Positions 9,555 through 18,651 of a stretch of DNA of 64,000 nt are shown here, piece by piece. Positions within the stretch are counted from its first letter, which is position 1; every line of letters starts with the position of its first letter. This DNA comes from an uncultured bacterium (GTDB lineage: Bacteria > Bacteroidota > Bacteroidia > Bacteroidales > Bacteroidaceae). Position numbers and translations under genes: made by a program. The notes beneath the pieces were generated by a model. It made no database searches, was not told the DNA's origin, and was given only the letters and a program-made list of their open reading frames with translations. The DNA lies in NCBI GenBank assembly GCA_905215555.1, contig CAJMQU010000018.1, forward strand, positions 16,548-80,547, written 5' to 3'.

Positions 9555-11036
9555 ATGCAAAAGTCTGACTGCATCATCGGTGTGGAGCACGTATCGAAAT
9601 ACTTCGGAGACAAAGCCGTACTGAATGATGTAAACCTCTCTGTCCGTAAGGGCGAATTTGTAACTATCCTGGGACCCTCCGGCTGTGGCAAGACTACCTT
9701 GCTTCGCCTGATAGCCGGTTTCCAGACCGCCTCGGAAGGCATCATCACCATCGGCGGACGCGACATCACCCAGACGCCGCCACACCAGCGCCCGGTGAAC
9801 ACCGTCTTCCAGAAGTATGCCCTCTTCCCTCATCTGAATGTGTACAACAACATTGCCTTCGGACTGAAGCTCAAGAAGATGCCCGAAGCCACCATTGGCA
9901 AGAAGGTGAAACAAGCCCTCCGCATGGTAGGCATGACGGATTATGAAGACCGCGATGTCGATTCCCTCTCCGGCGGACAACAGCAGCGTGTAGCCATCGC
10001 CCGCGCCATCGTCAACGAACCGGAAGTGTTGCTACTGGACGAACCCCTCGCCGCCCTCGACCTGAAAATGCGCAAGGACATGCAGATGGAGCTGAAGGAG
10101 ATGCACCAAAAACTCGGCATCACCTTCATCTACGTCACCCACGACCAGGAAGAAGCCCTCACCCTGAGCGACACCATCGTCGTGATGAGCGAAGGCCGCA
10201 TCCAGCAGATAGGTACCCCGACCGACATCTACAACGAACCCATCAACTCTTTCGTTGCCGACTTCATCGGCGAAAGTAACATACTGAACGGACTGATGCT
10301 TCAGGACAAATCCGTCTCCTTTGCCGGACACGAATTTGAATGCGTGGACAAGGGCTTCGGTGTCAACACCCCTGTCGACGTCGTCCTACGCCCCGAAGAC
10401 ATCTATATCTTCGAGCCCTCTGCCGCCGCCCAACTGACAGGCCGCGTCACCTCTTGCATCTTCAAGGGCGTGCACTACGAAATGATGGTGCAGACCGATG
10501 AAGGTTACGAATTCATGGTGCAAGACTACCACAGCTTCGAAGCCGGACGCGAAGTGGGGTTGCTCGTGAAACCCTTCGACATCCACGTCATGAAGAAGGA
10601 ACGCACCTGCAACACTTTCTCCGGACGACTGATTGATGAACAGCACGTCGAGTTCCTCGGCTATACCTTTGAGTGTGCCGAAGTGCAGGGCATCGGGCCG
10701 GGTAGCGACGTACAGGTAGAAATTGATTTCCAGAACGTCATCCTCGAAGATAACGAAGAAGACGGCTACCTGACAGGTGAAGTGAAATTCATCCTCTACA
10801 AAGGCAACCATTACCACCTCACCGTGTTTACGGACTGGGACGAAGATATCTTTGTCGATACCAACGACGTCTGGGACGACGGCGACCGCGTCGGCATCAC
10901 CATCGCTCCGCAGAACATCCGGGTGATAAAGCCCTCTGCCGAAGCCGGAACTACCGGAGCAGCCAAAGCTGACTCCCCCGAATCAGAATCCTCCCGCATT
11001 GTCGAACCTACTAATAAGAAAGGAAGTGCTCAGTAA
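9555..11036 (+). CDS. potA: Spermidine/putrescine ABC transporter, ATP-binding protein
   Basis: Hydrolyses ATP to drive polyamine import through PotB and PotC. Walker A GPSGCGKT at about residues 40-47, signature LSGGQQQR, and Walker B LLLDEPLAALD are intact. The chain is 493 residues, well over the roughly 380 of E. coli PotA: after the ATPase domain, two similar TOBE-like segments lie at about 235-350 and 355-470, each ending in an I..HV/IRV-type strand, so the regulatory domain appears duplicated. First gene of potABCD, with the potB reading frame beginning at or overlapping its end. Confidence 0.93.
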   Translation: MQKSDCIIGVEHVSKYFGDKAVLNDVNLSVRKGEFVTILGPSGCGKTTLLRLIAGFQTASEGIITIGGRDITQTPPHQRPVNTVFQKYALFPHLNVYNNIAFGLKLKKMPEATIGKKVKQALRMVGMTDYEDRDVDSLSGGQQQRVAIARAIVNEPEVLLLDEPLAALDLKMRKDMQMELKEMHQKLGITFIYVTHDQEEALTLSDTIVVMSEGRIQQIGTPTDIYNEPINSFVADFIGESNILNGLMLQDKSVSFAGHEFECVDKGFGVNTPVDVVLRPEDIYIFEPSAAAQLTGRVTSCIFKGVHYEMMVQTDEGYEFMVQDYHSFEAGREVGLLVKPFDIHVMKKERTCNTFSGRLIDEQHVEFLGYTFECAEVQGIGPGSDVQVEIDFQNVILEDNEEDGYLTGEVKFILYKGNHYHLTVFTDWDEDIFVDTNDVWDDGDRVGITIAPQNIRVIKPSAEAGTTGAAKADSPESESSRIVEPTNKKGSAQ

Positions 11037-11052
11037 TATATCCCGCTTCTTC

Positions 11053-11826
11053 ATGCGCCGCCGGAACTGGACTGTTCCCTACGCTCTGTTTCTCGTCATC
11101 TTCGTGGTGATGCCCTTGTTGCTCATCGTGCTCTATGCTTTCACGGACGCCGAAGGCGCGTTCACATTCGCCAACTTCCGTAAGTTCATGATGCATCCCG
11201 AAGCCATCAACACATTCGTTTACTCCATCGGAATAGCCGTCATCACCACGCTGGCATGCTTCATCCTGGGTTATCCCGCAGCCTATATCCTGAGCCAGAA
11301 ACGCTTCAATACTTCACAGACCATGGTCGTACTGTTCATCCTCCCAATGTGGGTGAACATCCTGATACGCACACTTGCCACTGTGGCGCTGTTTGACTTC
11401 CTCAACCTGCCGTTGGGCGAAGGTGCGCTGGTATTCGGCATGGTCTACAACTTTCTGCCGTTCATGATATACCCCATCTACAACACATTGCAGAAGATGG
11501 ACGGCAGTCTGATAGAAGCTGCCCAAGACTTGGGCGCTACGCCTCTGCAAGTGTTCCGAAAGGTGATTCTGCCTCTTTCCATGCCAGGCATCATGAGTGG
11601 CGTGGTGATGGTTTTCATGCCCACCGTCTCCACCTTTGCCATTGCCGAATTGCTGACGATGAACAATATCAAACTGTTCGGTACCACCGTGCAGGAGAGC
11701 ATCTATAACGGAATGTGGAACTACGGCGCTGCCCTGTCGCTCATCATGCTGTTGCTGATCGGCGTCACCGCCCTGTTTACGAACGAGGACGACAGCGCCC
11801 AAAACGAAAGCGGAGGTGTGATATGA
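11053..11826 (+). CDS. potB: Spermidine/putrescine ABC transporter permease PotB
   Basis: Inner-membrane permease of the polyamine importer with six predicted hydrophobic spans and the EAA loop (EAAQDLGATPLQVFRKV) that contacts PotA. The frame is open from TTG 10999 and has GTG at 11026. I prefer ATG 11053 because it begins just before the first membrane span (RRRNWTVPYALFL) and clears the potA stop. The earlier starts cannot be excluded. The stop overlaps the potC start, so translation is probably coupled. Confidence 0.92.
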   Translation: MRRRNWTVPYALFLVIFVVMPLLLIVLYAFTDAEGAFTFANFRKFMMHPEAINTFVYSIGIAVITTLACFILGYPAAYILSQKRFNTSQTMVVLFILPMWVNILIRTLATVALFDFLNLPLGEGALVFGMVYNFLPFMIYPIYNTLQKMDGSLIEAAQDLGATPLQVFRKVILPLSMPGIMSGVVMVFMPTVSTFAIAELLTMNNIKLFGTTVQESIYNGMWNYGAALSLIMLLLIGVTALFTNEDDSAQNESGGVI

Positions 11827-12614
11827 TGACACGTATACTTGCCAAGGGATATTTGTGGCTGCTGCTGGCACTGCTCTATTCGCCCATCCTGATTATTATG
11901 ATTTTTTCCTTCACCGAAGCCAAGGTGTTGGGCAACTGGACCGGGTTCTCCACCAAACTATACAGTTCTCTCTTCACCGGCGGCATGCACCATTCGCTGA
12001 TGAGCGCCATCTGGAACACGTTTGCCATCGCGCTGATTGCGGCCACGGCATCTACGTTGCTGGGGAGTCTGGCTGCCATCGGCATCTTCAACCTGCGTTC
12101 CCGTACCCGCCAAGTGATGAATTTCACCAATGCCATACCGATGATGAATGCAGATATCATCACAGGTGTGTCGCTGTTCTTGTTGTTTGTCAGCTTCGGC
12201 ATCTCGCAGGGATTCACAACGGTAGTGCTGGCACACATCACCTTCTGTACTCCATATGTAGTACTCAGCGTCATGCCCCGCCTGAAAAAGATGAATCAGA
12301 ACGTTTACGAGGCCGCCCTCGACCTGGGTGCCACGCCTTTCCAGGCATTGCGCAAGGTCATCTTCCCGGAGATTCTGCCGGGAATGATAAGCGGGTTCAT
12401 CCTTGCCTTCACCCTTTCCATTGATGATTTCGCAGTGACCATCTTCACCATCGGAAACGAAGGTCTGGAAACGCTTTCCACCTATATATACGCCGATGCG
12501 CGCAAGGGAGGATTGACTCCGGAATTACGCCCACTGTCAACCATCATCTTCGTAACGGTGTTAGTGTTACTGATTGTGATCAATAAAAGAGCAGAACGTT
12601 CTAAGAAAGAATAA
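11823..12614 (+). CDS. potC: Spermidine/putrescine ABC transporter permease PotC
   Basis: The second permease of the importer, with six hydrophobic spans and the EAA loop EAALDLGATPFQALRKV. The open frame extends 36 codons upstream, but that part is arginine-rich, lies inside potB and is a shadow. ATG 11823 overlaps the potB TGA by three bases and leads directly into the first span (MMTRILAKGYLWLLLALL). Length 263 fits the family. Confidence 0.94.
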   Translation: MMTRILAKGYLWLLLALLYSPILIIMIFSFTEAKVLGNWTGFSTKLYSSLFTGGMHHSLMSAIWNTFAIALIAATASTLLGSLAAIGIFNLRSRTRQVMNFTNAIPMMNADIITGVSLFLLFVSFGISQGFTTVVLAHITFCTPYVVLSVMPRLKKMNQNVYEAALDLGATPFQALRKVIFPEILPGMISGFILAFTLSIDDFAVTIFTIGNEGLETLSTYIYADARKGGLTPELRPLSTIIFVTVLVLLIVINKRAERSKKE

Positions 12615-12633
12615 AAACGAAAATGGCAATTTA

Positions 12634-13956
12634 ATGAAGAAATACCTCCCCATCCTCCTCTGTATCCTTTTCCTCGCCTCCTGCACCAGTTCCGGCGAGA
12701 AGCGCAGCCATGTCCTCAAAGTCTATAACTGGGCTGACTACATCGACGAAAACGTCCTTGCCGAGTTCCCTGCCTGGTACAAAGAGCAGACAGGCGAAGA
12801 TATCCGCATCATCTACCAGGTATTCGACATCAACGAAATCATGCTCACCAAAATCGAGCGCGGTCAGGAAGACTTCGACCTCGTATGTCCCTCGGAATAT
12901 ATCATCGAGCGCATGCTGAAGAAAAATCTCCTCCTCCCCATCAATCGCGACTTTGGCAAAACCCCGGACTACATCCCCAATATCTCCCCCTACATCCGGA
13001 AGGAACTGGAAAAAATCAGCCAGCCTGACCGCCACACCAATGATTATGTCGTTCCCTACATGTGGGGCACCGCCGGCATTCTCTATAACAAGAAATTCAA
13101 AACCCTCGAAGAAGTCAGCACCTGGGGATGCCTTTGGGATGCCGTCAACCGTGGTAAAATCCTGATGAAAGACAGTTACCGTGATGCCTACGGCACTGCC
13201 ATCATCTACGCCCACGCCCGCCAGCTTGCCGACAGCACCATCACCGTGGAACAGCTGATGAACGACAACTCCCCCGAAGCCATCGCTCTGGCAGAACAAT
13301 ACCTGAAAGCCATGAAACCCAACATCGCCGGTTGGGAGGCCGACTTCGGTAAAGAAATGATGACCAAGAACAAAGCATGGCTCAACCTCACGTGGAGCGG
13401 CGATGCCGTCTGGGCCATCGAAGAGGCCGAAGCCGTAGGTGTCAGCCTCGACTACGAAGTTCCCCGCGAAGGCAGCAACATCTGGTATGATGGCTGGGCA
13501 ATCCCCAAATATGCCCGCAACGTAAAAGCTGCCAGTTACTTCATCAATTACCTTTGCCAGCCGGACATTGCCCTGCGCAACATGGATGCTATCGGCTACG
13601 TAAGCGCCGTGGCAACCCCCGAAATCATGGAGGCAAAAACAGACACCACCCTCGAACAGTTCTCCGACCTCAGCTATTTCTTCGGCCCCGGTGCAGACAG
13701 TATCCAAATCAATCCTATCCAATATCCCGACCGTAAAGTAGTAGAGCGTTGCGCCATGATCCGCGACTTCGGCGACCGCACGGAACTCGTCCTCGAAATG
13801 TGGAGCCGCGTCAAAGGCGATAATCTGAACACCGGTATCGTACTCCTCATCTTTGCCGTTTTCGGCGCGCTATTTGTTTGGATTGTGTGGAAACGAATCA
13901 GCATCTATAAGCAGAAGAAACGCCACCGCCGTCGCAGACGACGCATACGGCGTTAA
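12634..13956 (+). CDS. potD: Polyamine-binding lipoprotein with C-terminal membrane anchor
   Basis: The substrate-binding subunit of the Pot importer. A lipobox (LFLASC) puts the lipidated cysteine near residue 22, and the mature chain begins with the PotD-like VYNWADYIDENVL. The periplasmic-binding fold runs to about residue 400. Unusual for PotD (about 350 residues), the protein continues with a hydrophobic span (TGIVLLIFAVFGALFVWIVW) and a strongly basic tail rich in Arg, Lys and His. This suggests a second anchor in the inner membrane beside the permeases, with the tail in the cytoplasm. It starts 19 bases after potC. Confidence 0.92.
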   Translation: MKKYLPILLCILFLASCTSSGEKRSHVLKVYNWADYIDENVLAEFPAWYKEQTGEDIRIIYQVFDINEIMLTKIERGQEDFDLVCPSEYIIERMLKKNLLLPINRDFGKTPDYIPNISPYIRKELEKISQPDRHTNDYVVPYMWGTAGILYNKKFKTLEEVSTWGCLWDAVNRGKILMKDSYRDAYGTAIIYAHARQLADSTITVEQLMNDNSPEAIALAEQYLKAMKPNIAGWEADFGKEMMTKNKAWLNLTWSGDAVWAIEEAEAVGVSLDYEVPREGSNIWYDGWAIPKYARNVKAASYFINYLCQPDIALRNMDAIGYVSAVATPEIMEAKTDTTLEQFSDLSYFFGPGADSIQINPIQYPDRKVVERCAMIRDFGDRTELVLEMWSRVKGDNLNTGIVLLIFAVFGALFVWIVWKRISIYKQKKRHRRRRRRIRR

Positions 13957-14051
13957 TCAATCAGTAGTAGCAAGTAGTTAACTGCTTGCTACCAACTACT
14001 CATCATATTGAATTATTTCGTAACTTGCAGCCAATTTAAAATCAAGCACCT

Positions 14052-14822
14052 ATGAAACTTAAAAACATTTTATTCGCCTCTGCCCTGTCCATTGCCGCAT
14101 ACGGCACTATACAGGCACAAGATACCCAAGTCATCGCCCACCGTGGCTTCTGGAAGACTGACGGTTCTGCCCAAAACAGTATTGCCGCCCTGGTGAAAGC
14201 CGATTCCATCAACTGCTACGGTTCCGAGTTCGACGTATGGCTCACCGCCGACAATAAACTCATCGTAGACCACGATGGTGTATTCAAAGGCGTCCGCATG
14301 GAAACAGCCACCAAGAAAGAGTGTACGTCCATCACCCTCGACAACGGCGAAAGCCTTCCTACGCTGAAGCAATACCTCGACAAGGCCAAACAACTGAAAA
14401 CCCGCCTGATCCTGGAACTCAAAGCGCACCAAACTCCCGAACAGGAAACTCGCGCCGTAAAGCAAATCGTGAAAATGATAAAGAAAATGAAACTGGCAGA
14501 CCGCACCGAGTATATCACCTTCTCCCGCCACGCCTGCAAAGAATTCATCCGCCTCGCCCCGAAAGGTACTCCCGTCTACTATCTGGAAGGCGACCTCAGC
14601 CCGAAAGAGTTGAAAGAATGGGGATGCGCCGGCCCCGACTATCACTTCAGCGTATTCAAGAAACACCCCGAATGGATTAAAGAATGTCACGACCTCGGCA
14701 TGAAAGTAAATGTCTGGACAGTGAACGATGCCAAAGATATGGAGTGGCTTATCAGTGAAGGTGTAGACTTTATCACCACCAATGAACCTGTATTGCTGCA
14801 GGAAATATTGAGAAAGAAATAA
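14052..14822 (+). CDS. Secreted glycerophosphodiester phosphodiesterase
   Basis: Hydrolyses glycerophosphodiesters to an alcohol and glycerol phosphate. Signal peptide of about 22 residues ending in IQAQ. The GDPD TIM-barrel begins with the catalytic AHRGFW motif and continues with the acidic pair in SEFDVWLTADNKLIVDHD, with LILELK further on and the terminal WTVNDAKDMEWLISEGVDFITTNEP strand-loop typical of the family. At 256 residues it is a single-domain enzyme. It stands alone and is followed by a strong terminator at 14885-14918. Confidence 0.93.
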   Translation: MKLKNILFASALSIAAYGTIQAQDTQVIAHRGFWKTDGSAQNSIAALVKADSINCYGSEFDVWLTADNKLIVDHDGVFKGVRMETATKKECTSITLDNGESLPTLKQYLDKAKQLKTRLILELKAHQTPEQETRAVKQIVKMIKKMKLADRTEYITFSRHACKEFIRLAPKGTPVYYLEGDLSPKELKEWGCAGPDYHFSVFKKHPEWIKECHDLGMKVNVWTVNDAKDMEWLISEGVDFITTNEPVLLQEILRKK

Positions 14823-14884
14823 CTCTTCCAATGAGAGTGCAGGAGATTTCTTGAAAATCATATAGTCACTAAAAACGAGTGAAG

Positions 14885-14918
14885 CCGTTTCATAATGTCA
14901 TTTATGAAACGGTTTTTT
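14885..14918 (+). terminator. Intrinsic terminator after the glycerophosphodiesterase
   Basis: An 11-bp perfect stem, CCGTTTCATAA with TTATGAAACGG, a 6-base loop, and six Ts directly after it. Confidence 0.9.
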
Positions 14919-15061
14919 CATTCCACAAACTTCACTTTTTTTGTAAAAAAAACAAGCATTCACTCCCTTTTTACACAGAATGAATATGCGGAAATAATTC
15001 CATAAATAACAAATTAGCCAAATATCCCCATACAAACTTTTAAATTAAAACTTGAATAGTG

Positions 15062-15149
15062 TATATTTGCAGCGACTGAAAGATTTAATACTAAAAGTAG
15101 AAATAAGGTATTGTTTCTATTAAATAATAATCAAAATGCTGTATCTTTG
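15062..15149 (+). promoter_or_regulatory. Two candidate -7 boxes ahead of dapF
   Basis: TATATTTG at 15062-15069 and TATCTTTG at 15142-15149 both match TAnnTTTG. The second lies 50 bases before the dapF start. Either or both may drive dapF-dapL. Upstream boxes are not clear. Confidence 0.5.
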
Positions 15150-15198
15150 CATCATGATTAAAGCAAAAGGAAACATTAATTCACCAACATAGTACAAA

Positions 15199-16014
15199 AT
15201 GACAAGAATGATTAGATTCACCAAGATGCACGGAGCGGGTAATGACTACATTTATGTAGACACCACGAAATACCCCATCGAAAGTCCTGAAATACTTTCG
15301 GTTGCATGGAGCGCTCCGCACACCGGAATTGGAAGTGACGGTCTGGTACTTATCGGCAATTCGGACAAGGCTGATTTCAGCATGCGCATCTTCAATGCGG
15401 ATGGTTCCGAAGCCAAAATGTGTGGCAATGCCAGCCGTTGCATCGGCAAATATCTATATGAATATGGACTGACCTCAAAGACGGCAGTCACCCTCGATAC
15501 CCTCTCAGGCATCAAAGTGCTGAAACTTCACGTAGAAGACGGAAAAGTAGATACCGTCACCGTAGATATGGGCATCCCTGCCGACATGCAGAAACAAACC
15601 GTAGAAGCCGACGGACAGCAATTCAGCGGAACCACCGTATCAATGGGAAATCCCCATCTGGTAATCTTCGTAAATGATATAAAGGAGATAGACCTCGCAA
15701 GTATCGGCCCGAAATTGGAAAACCACCCGTTATTCCCCGGACGAATCAACGTTGAGTTCGCCCAGATACTTGAAGACGGCAGAATCCGGATGCGGGTATG
15801 GGAAAGAGGTTCCGGAATCACCCAAGCCTGCGGCACAGGAGCTTGCGCCACTGCGGTAGCCGCTGCCCTCACAGGAAGAACCGGAAGAACCTCAGACATC
15901 ATCATGGATGGAGGCACCCTCACCATCGAATGGGACGAAGCAGACGGGCACGTAATGATGACCGGAGAAGCGGTCCGGGTGTTCGATGGAGAGATAGAGA
16001 TAATTAACGCTTAA
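15199..16014 (+). CDS. dapF: Diaminopimelate epimerase
   Basis: Converts LL-diaminopimelate to the meso form used in peptidoglycan and lysine synthesis. Both catalytic cysteines are visible, in MCGNASRCIG (about residue 74) and in TQACGTGACATAVA (about 212). Length 271 is normal for the family. It is followed 14 bases later by dapL, which supplies its substrate, so the two form a functional pair. An in-frame Met four codons in is an alternative start. Confidence 0.96.
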   Translation: MTRMIRFTKMHGAGNDYIYVDTTKYPIESPEILSVAWSAPHTGIGSDGLVLIGNSDKADFSMRIFNADGSEAKMCGNASRCIGKYLYEYGLTSKTAVTLDTLSGIKVLKLHVEDGKVDTVTVDMGIPADMQKQTVEADGQQFSGTTVSMGNPHLVIFVNDIKEIDLASIGPKLENHPLFPGRINVEFAQILEDGRIRMRVWERGSGITQACGTGACATAVAAALTGRTGRTSDIIMDGGTLTIEWDEADGHVMMTGEAVRVFDGEIEIINA

Positions 16015-16028
16015 AACAACAAGAAAGT

Positions 16029-17261
16029 ATGGCATTAGTAAACGAACATTTTTTAAAATTACCGGGAAGTTATTTATTTTCAGACATAGCTAAAAAGGTG
16101 AATACTTTCAGGATAACACATCCCAAGCAAGATGTCATCCGTCTGGGTATCGGCGACGTTACCCGGCCACTGCCACCGGCCTGCATCGAGGCGATGCACA
16201 AGGCAGTGGACGAGATGGCAAACGGGAATACTTTCCGCGGATACGGTCCCGAACAGGGATACGATTTTCTGATTGAAGCCATCATCAAGCACGATTACGC
16301 CCCGAGAGGCATTCATTTCAGCCCTACTGAAGTGTTCGTCAATGATGGAGCCAAGAGCGATACGGGTAACATCGGCGACATCCTCCGCCACGACAACAGC
16401 GTGGGAGTGACCGACCCCATCTACCCGGTATACATAGACAGCAACGTGATGTGCGGCCGCGCCGGAGTGTTGGAAGAAGGCGGCAAATGGAGCAATGTGA
16501 CCTACATGCCCTGCACTGCCGAAAACAACTTCGTCCCCGAAATACCGGACAAACGTATCGACATCGTCTATCTCTGTTACCCGAACAACCCGACAGGGAC
16601 CACACTGACCAAGTCTCAGTTGAAGAAATGGGTGGACTACGCACTTGCCAACGACACCCTCATCCTGTTTGATGCAGCATACGAGGCATTCATACAAGAA
16701 GAGGACGTGCCCCACTCCATCTATGAAATAAAAGGGGCCAAAAAATGTGCCGTCGAGTTCCGCAGTTTCTCAAAAACAGCCGGATTCACCGGAGTGCGTT
16801 GCGGATATACCGTAGTTCCGAAAGAGCTGACAGCCGCCACACTGACCGGCGAACGCATCGCGCTGAACCGCCTGTGGAACCGCCGCCAATGCACCAAGTT
16901 CAACGGCACCAGCTACATCACCCAACGGGCTGCCGAAGCTATATATACTCCGGAGGGCAAACGGCAGGTAAAAGAAAATATCGATTACTATATGAACAAC
17001 GCCCGGACAATGAAAGAAGGTCTGGAAGCAGCCGGACTGAAAGTGTATGGCGGCATAAATGCCCCCTACATCTGGCTGAAAACACCGAACGGCATCGGTT
17101 CCTGGCGATTCTTTGAACAAATGTTGTATGAAGCCAACGTGGTGGGAACACCCGGCGTAGGTTTCGGTCCCAGCGGAGAGGGTTACATCCGGCTGACCGC
17201 TTTCGGCAAGCATGAAGATTGCACGGAAGCCATGAAAAGAATCAGAAACTGGCTGATTTAG
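16029..17261 (+). CDS. dapL: LL-diaminopimelate aminotransferase
   Basis: A PLP enzyme that makes LL-diaminopimelate directly from tetrahydrodipicolinate and glutamate, bypassing the acylated intermediates of the DapD/C/E route. Fold type I aminotransferase motifs are visible: NDGAKSDTGN near residue 103, the YPNNPTG segment, and the PLP lysine in FRSFSKTAGFTG. The length of 410 matches DapL. It sits directly behind dapF, consistent with the acetylation-independent pathway. Confidence 0.96.
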   Translation: MALVNEHFLKLPGSYLFSDIAKKVNTFRITHPKQDVIRLGIGDVTRPLPPACIEAMHKAVDEMANGNTFRGYGPEQGYDFLIEAIIKHDYAPRGIHFSPTEVFVNDGAKSDTGNIGDILRHDNSVGVTDPIYPVYIDSNVMCGRAGVLEEGGKWSNVTYMPCTAENNFVPEIPDKRIDIVYLCYPNNPTGTTLTKSQLKKWVDYALANDTLILFDAAYEAFIQEEDVPHSIYEIKGAKKCAVEFRSFSKTAGFTGVRCGYTVVPKELTAATLTGERIALNRLWNRRQCTKFNGTSYITQRAAEAIYTPEGKRQVKENIDYYMNNARTMKEGLEAAGLKVYGGINAPYIWLKTPNGIGSWRFFEQMLYEANVVGTPGVGFGPSGEGYIRLTAFGKHEDCTEAMKRIRNWLI

Positions 17262-17368
17262 ACGAGTAAGCAGACAGTAGTGGCAAACAGAAAGTATTAT
17301 ACTTAAATAGCAACAATTTCATCGGACTGATCATCCGTTGTTTTTCTTAACTTAAAAGGTAAAAAGGT

Positions 17369-18073
17369 ATGAAGACGAAAAACGTTAAATTAGGGGTAAT
17401 AGCCATCGCGTTATTATCAATGGGAATGCCTTTCACGGCAAAGGCACAAGACAAAGTGGAAGCATCGGTAGGTGCCGATCTGGTAAGTGGCTACATCTGG
17501 CGTGGTCAGGACTTAGGCGGTGTAAGTATTCAGCCGAGCCTCTCCGTCGGTTACCAAGGTTTTTCACTGGAAGCCTGGGGATCGGCAGGCATTGAAAGCA
17601 AAGATGCAAAAGAGCTCGACCTTACTTTAGGTTACTCAACCGGAGGTTTCAGTGTATCTGTCACCGACTATTGGTTTACCGGAGGTGCCGGTTATCTTCA
17701 CTATGGTGCACACAACACCTCTCATGTGTTCGAAGCACAATTAGGATACGATTTCGGTCCTTTATCCGTAAACTGGTACACTAACTTTGCCGGAGACGAT
17801 GGTCTGGACAAAGATGGCGACAGGGCTTATTCATCTTATCTCTCTTTAACTGCTCCCTTCAAACTGGGAGGGCTGGACTGGACGGCTGAAATCGGCGCCA
17901 CTCCCTGGGCAACTGATTTCTATGGTGCCAACGGTTTCGCCGTATGCGATATCAGCCTGGGAGTATCAAAAGAGATCAAAATCACAGATTCGTTCTCTCT
18001 TCCGGTATTCGCTAAAGCGACCTTGAATCCAAGAACAGAAGGCGCCTACTTCGTATTCGGAGTTAGTTTTTAA
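17369..18073 (+). CDS. TorF-like putative porin linked to ammonium uptake
   Basis: A 234-residue exported protein with a signal peptide ending near KAQD. The mature chain starts VEASVGADLVSGYIWRGQDL, the pattern of the TorF/Gcw_chp family of small outer-membrane proteins, and continues as alternating beta strands ending in YFVFGVSF with a terminal Phe. It directly precedes glnB, amtB and the type III glutamine synthetase, so an outer-membrane role in nitrogen-source entry is plausible. That role is inferred from context and the substrate is not known. Confidence 0.8.
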   Translation: MKTKNVKLGVIAIALLSMGMPFTAKAQDKVEASVGADLVSGYIWRGQDLGGVSIQPSLSVGYQGFSLEAWGSAGIESKDAKELDLTLGYSTGGFSVSVTDYWFTGGAGYLHYGAHNTSHVFEAQLGYDFGPLSVNWYTNFAGDDGLDKDGDRAYSSYLSLTAPFKLGGLDWTAEIGATPWATDFYGANGFAVCDISLGVSKEIKITDSFSLPVFAKATLNPRTEGAYFVFGVSF

Positions 18074-18117
18074 GAGACAGACAGGCATAGGTTTACATAC
18101 GAAAAAATGTTTAAGGT

Positions 18118-18474
18118 ATGAAAAAGATTGAGGCAATTATCCGTAAGACCAAATTCGAGGATGTAAAGGATGCATTGCTCGAAGCGGACATTGAATGGTT
18201 CTCCTACTACGATGTAAGAGGCATAGGAAAATCCCGCCAGGCGCGCATCTATCGCGGTGTGATGTACGACACCAGCTCCATTGAACGTATCCTGATCTCG
18301 ATTGTGGTGCGCGACAAGAATGCGGAAAAGACCGTGCAAGCCATCATCAAGTCCGCACAAACCGGAGAAATCGGCGACGGACGTATCTTCGTCATTCCCA
18401 TCGAAGACGCCATCCGCATCCGCACTGCCGAAAGGGGCGACATCGCACTCTATAATGCAGAACAGGAAAGATAG
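18118..18474 (+). CDS. glnB: Nitrogen regulatory protein P-II
   Basis: A small trimeric sensor of 2-oxoglutarate, ATP and ADP that usually gates AmtB. The 118-residue protein has the P-II signature SAQTGEIGDGRIFV and IRIRTAERGD. The T-loop differs from E. coli GlnB: it reads GIGKSRQARIYRGVMY and is one residue shorter, but tyrosines aligned with Tyr46 and Tyr51 remain (Tyr45 and Tyr50). Whether it is uridylylated cannot be told. It lies 44 bases behind the porin gene and ahead of amtB, the usual glnK-amtB pairing. Confidence 0.94.
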   Translation: MKKIEAIIRKTKFEDVKDALLEADIEWFSYYDVRGIGKSRQARIYRGVMYDTSSIERILISIVVRDKNAEKTVQAIIKSAQTGEIGDGRIFVIPIEDAIRIRTAERGDIALYNAEQER

Positions 18475-18510
18475 GCAGCTACAAACCACAACAAAAAATG
18501 AGCGATACGC

Positions 18511-18597
18511 TGCCTTATAAGGCAGAAACGTACTCCCGCTTAAGGGAAAAAGCTCACTCCCTTGTAAGAGAAAAGCCCACAGCCTTATAAGGGAGAA
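18511..18597 (+). repeat. Four short imperfect palindromes between glnB and amtB
   Basis: Palindromes of the type CCTTATAAGG occur around 18513, 18534, 18559 and 18583, roughly 24 bases apart, each followed by an AGAAA or GAAAA tract. They fill the gap between glnB and amtB. They could be operator sites or weak mRNA hairpins. Confidence 0.55.
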
Positions 18598-18651
18598 AAC
18601 TCGCTAGAGAAAAAACAAAGAATACAAGTACAACAAAAAGCAAAGAAACTT

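Noticed and set aside
9230..9568. Three overlapping plus-strand frames across the 22-bp repeats, rich in Cys and Trp
   Set aside because: They arise because the repeat lacks stop codons and its length is not a multiple of three; the peptides in all frames are the same repeat read in rotation.
13967..13992. Hairpin after potD as terminator
   Set aside because: An 8-bp stem GTAGCAAG/CTTGCTAC is real, but there is no T-run after it; I cannot call it a terminator.
17262..17368. Sigma-54 promoter for the nitrogen cluster
   Set aside because: TGGCA occurs at about 17281 but no TTGC at the proper spacing follows.
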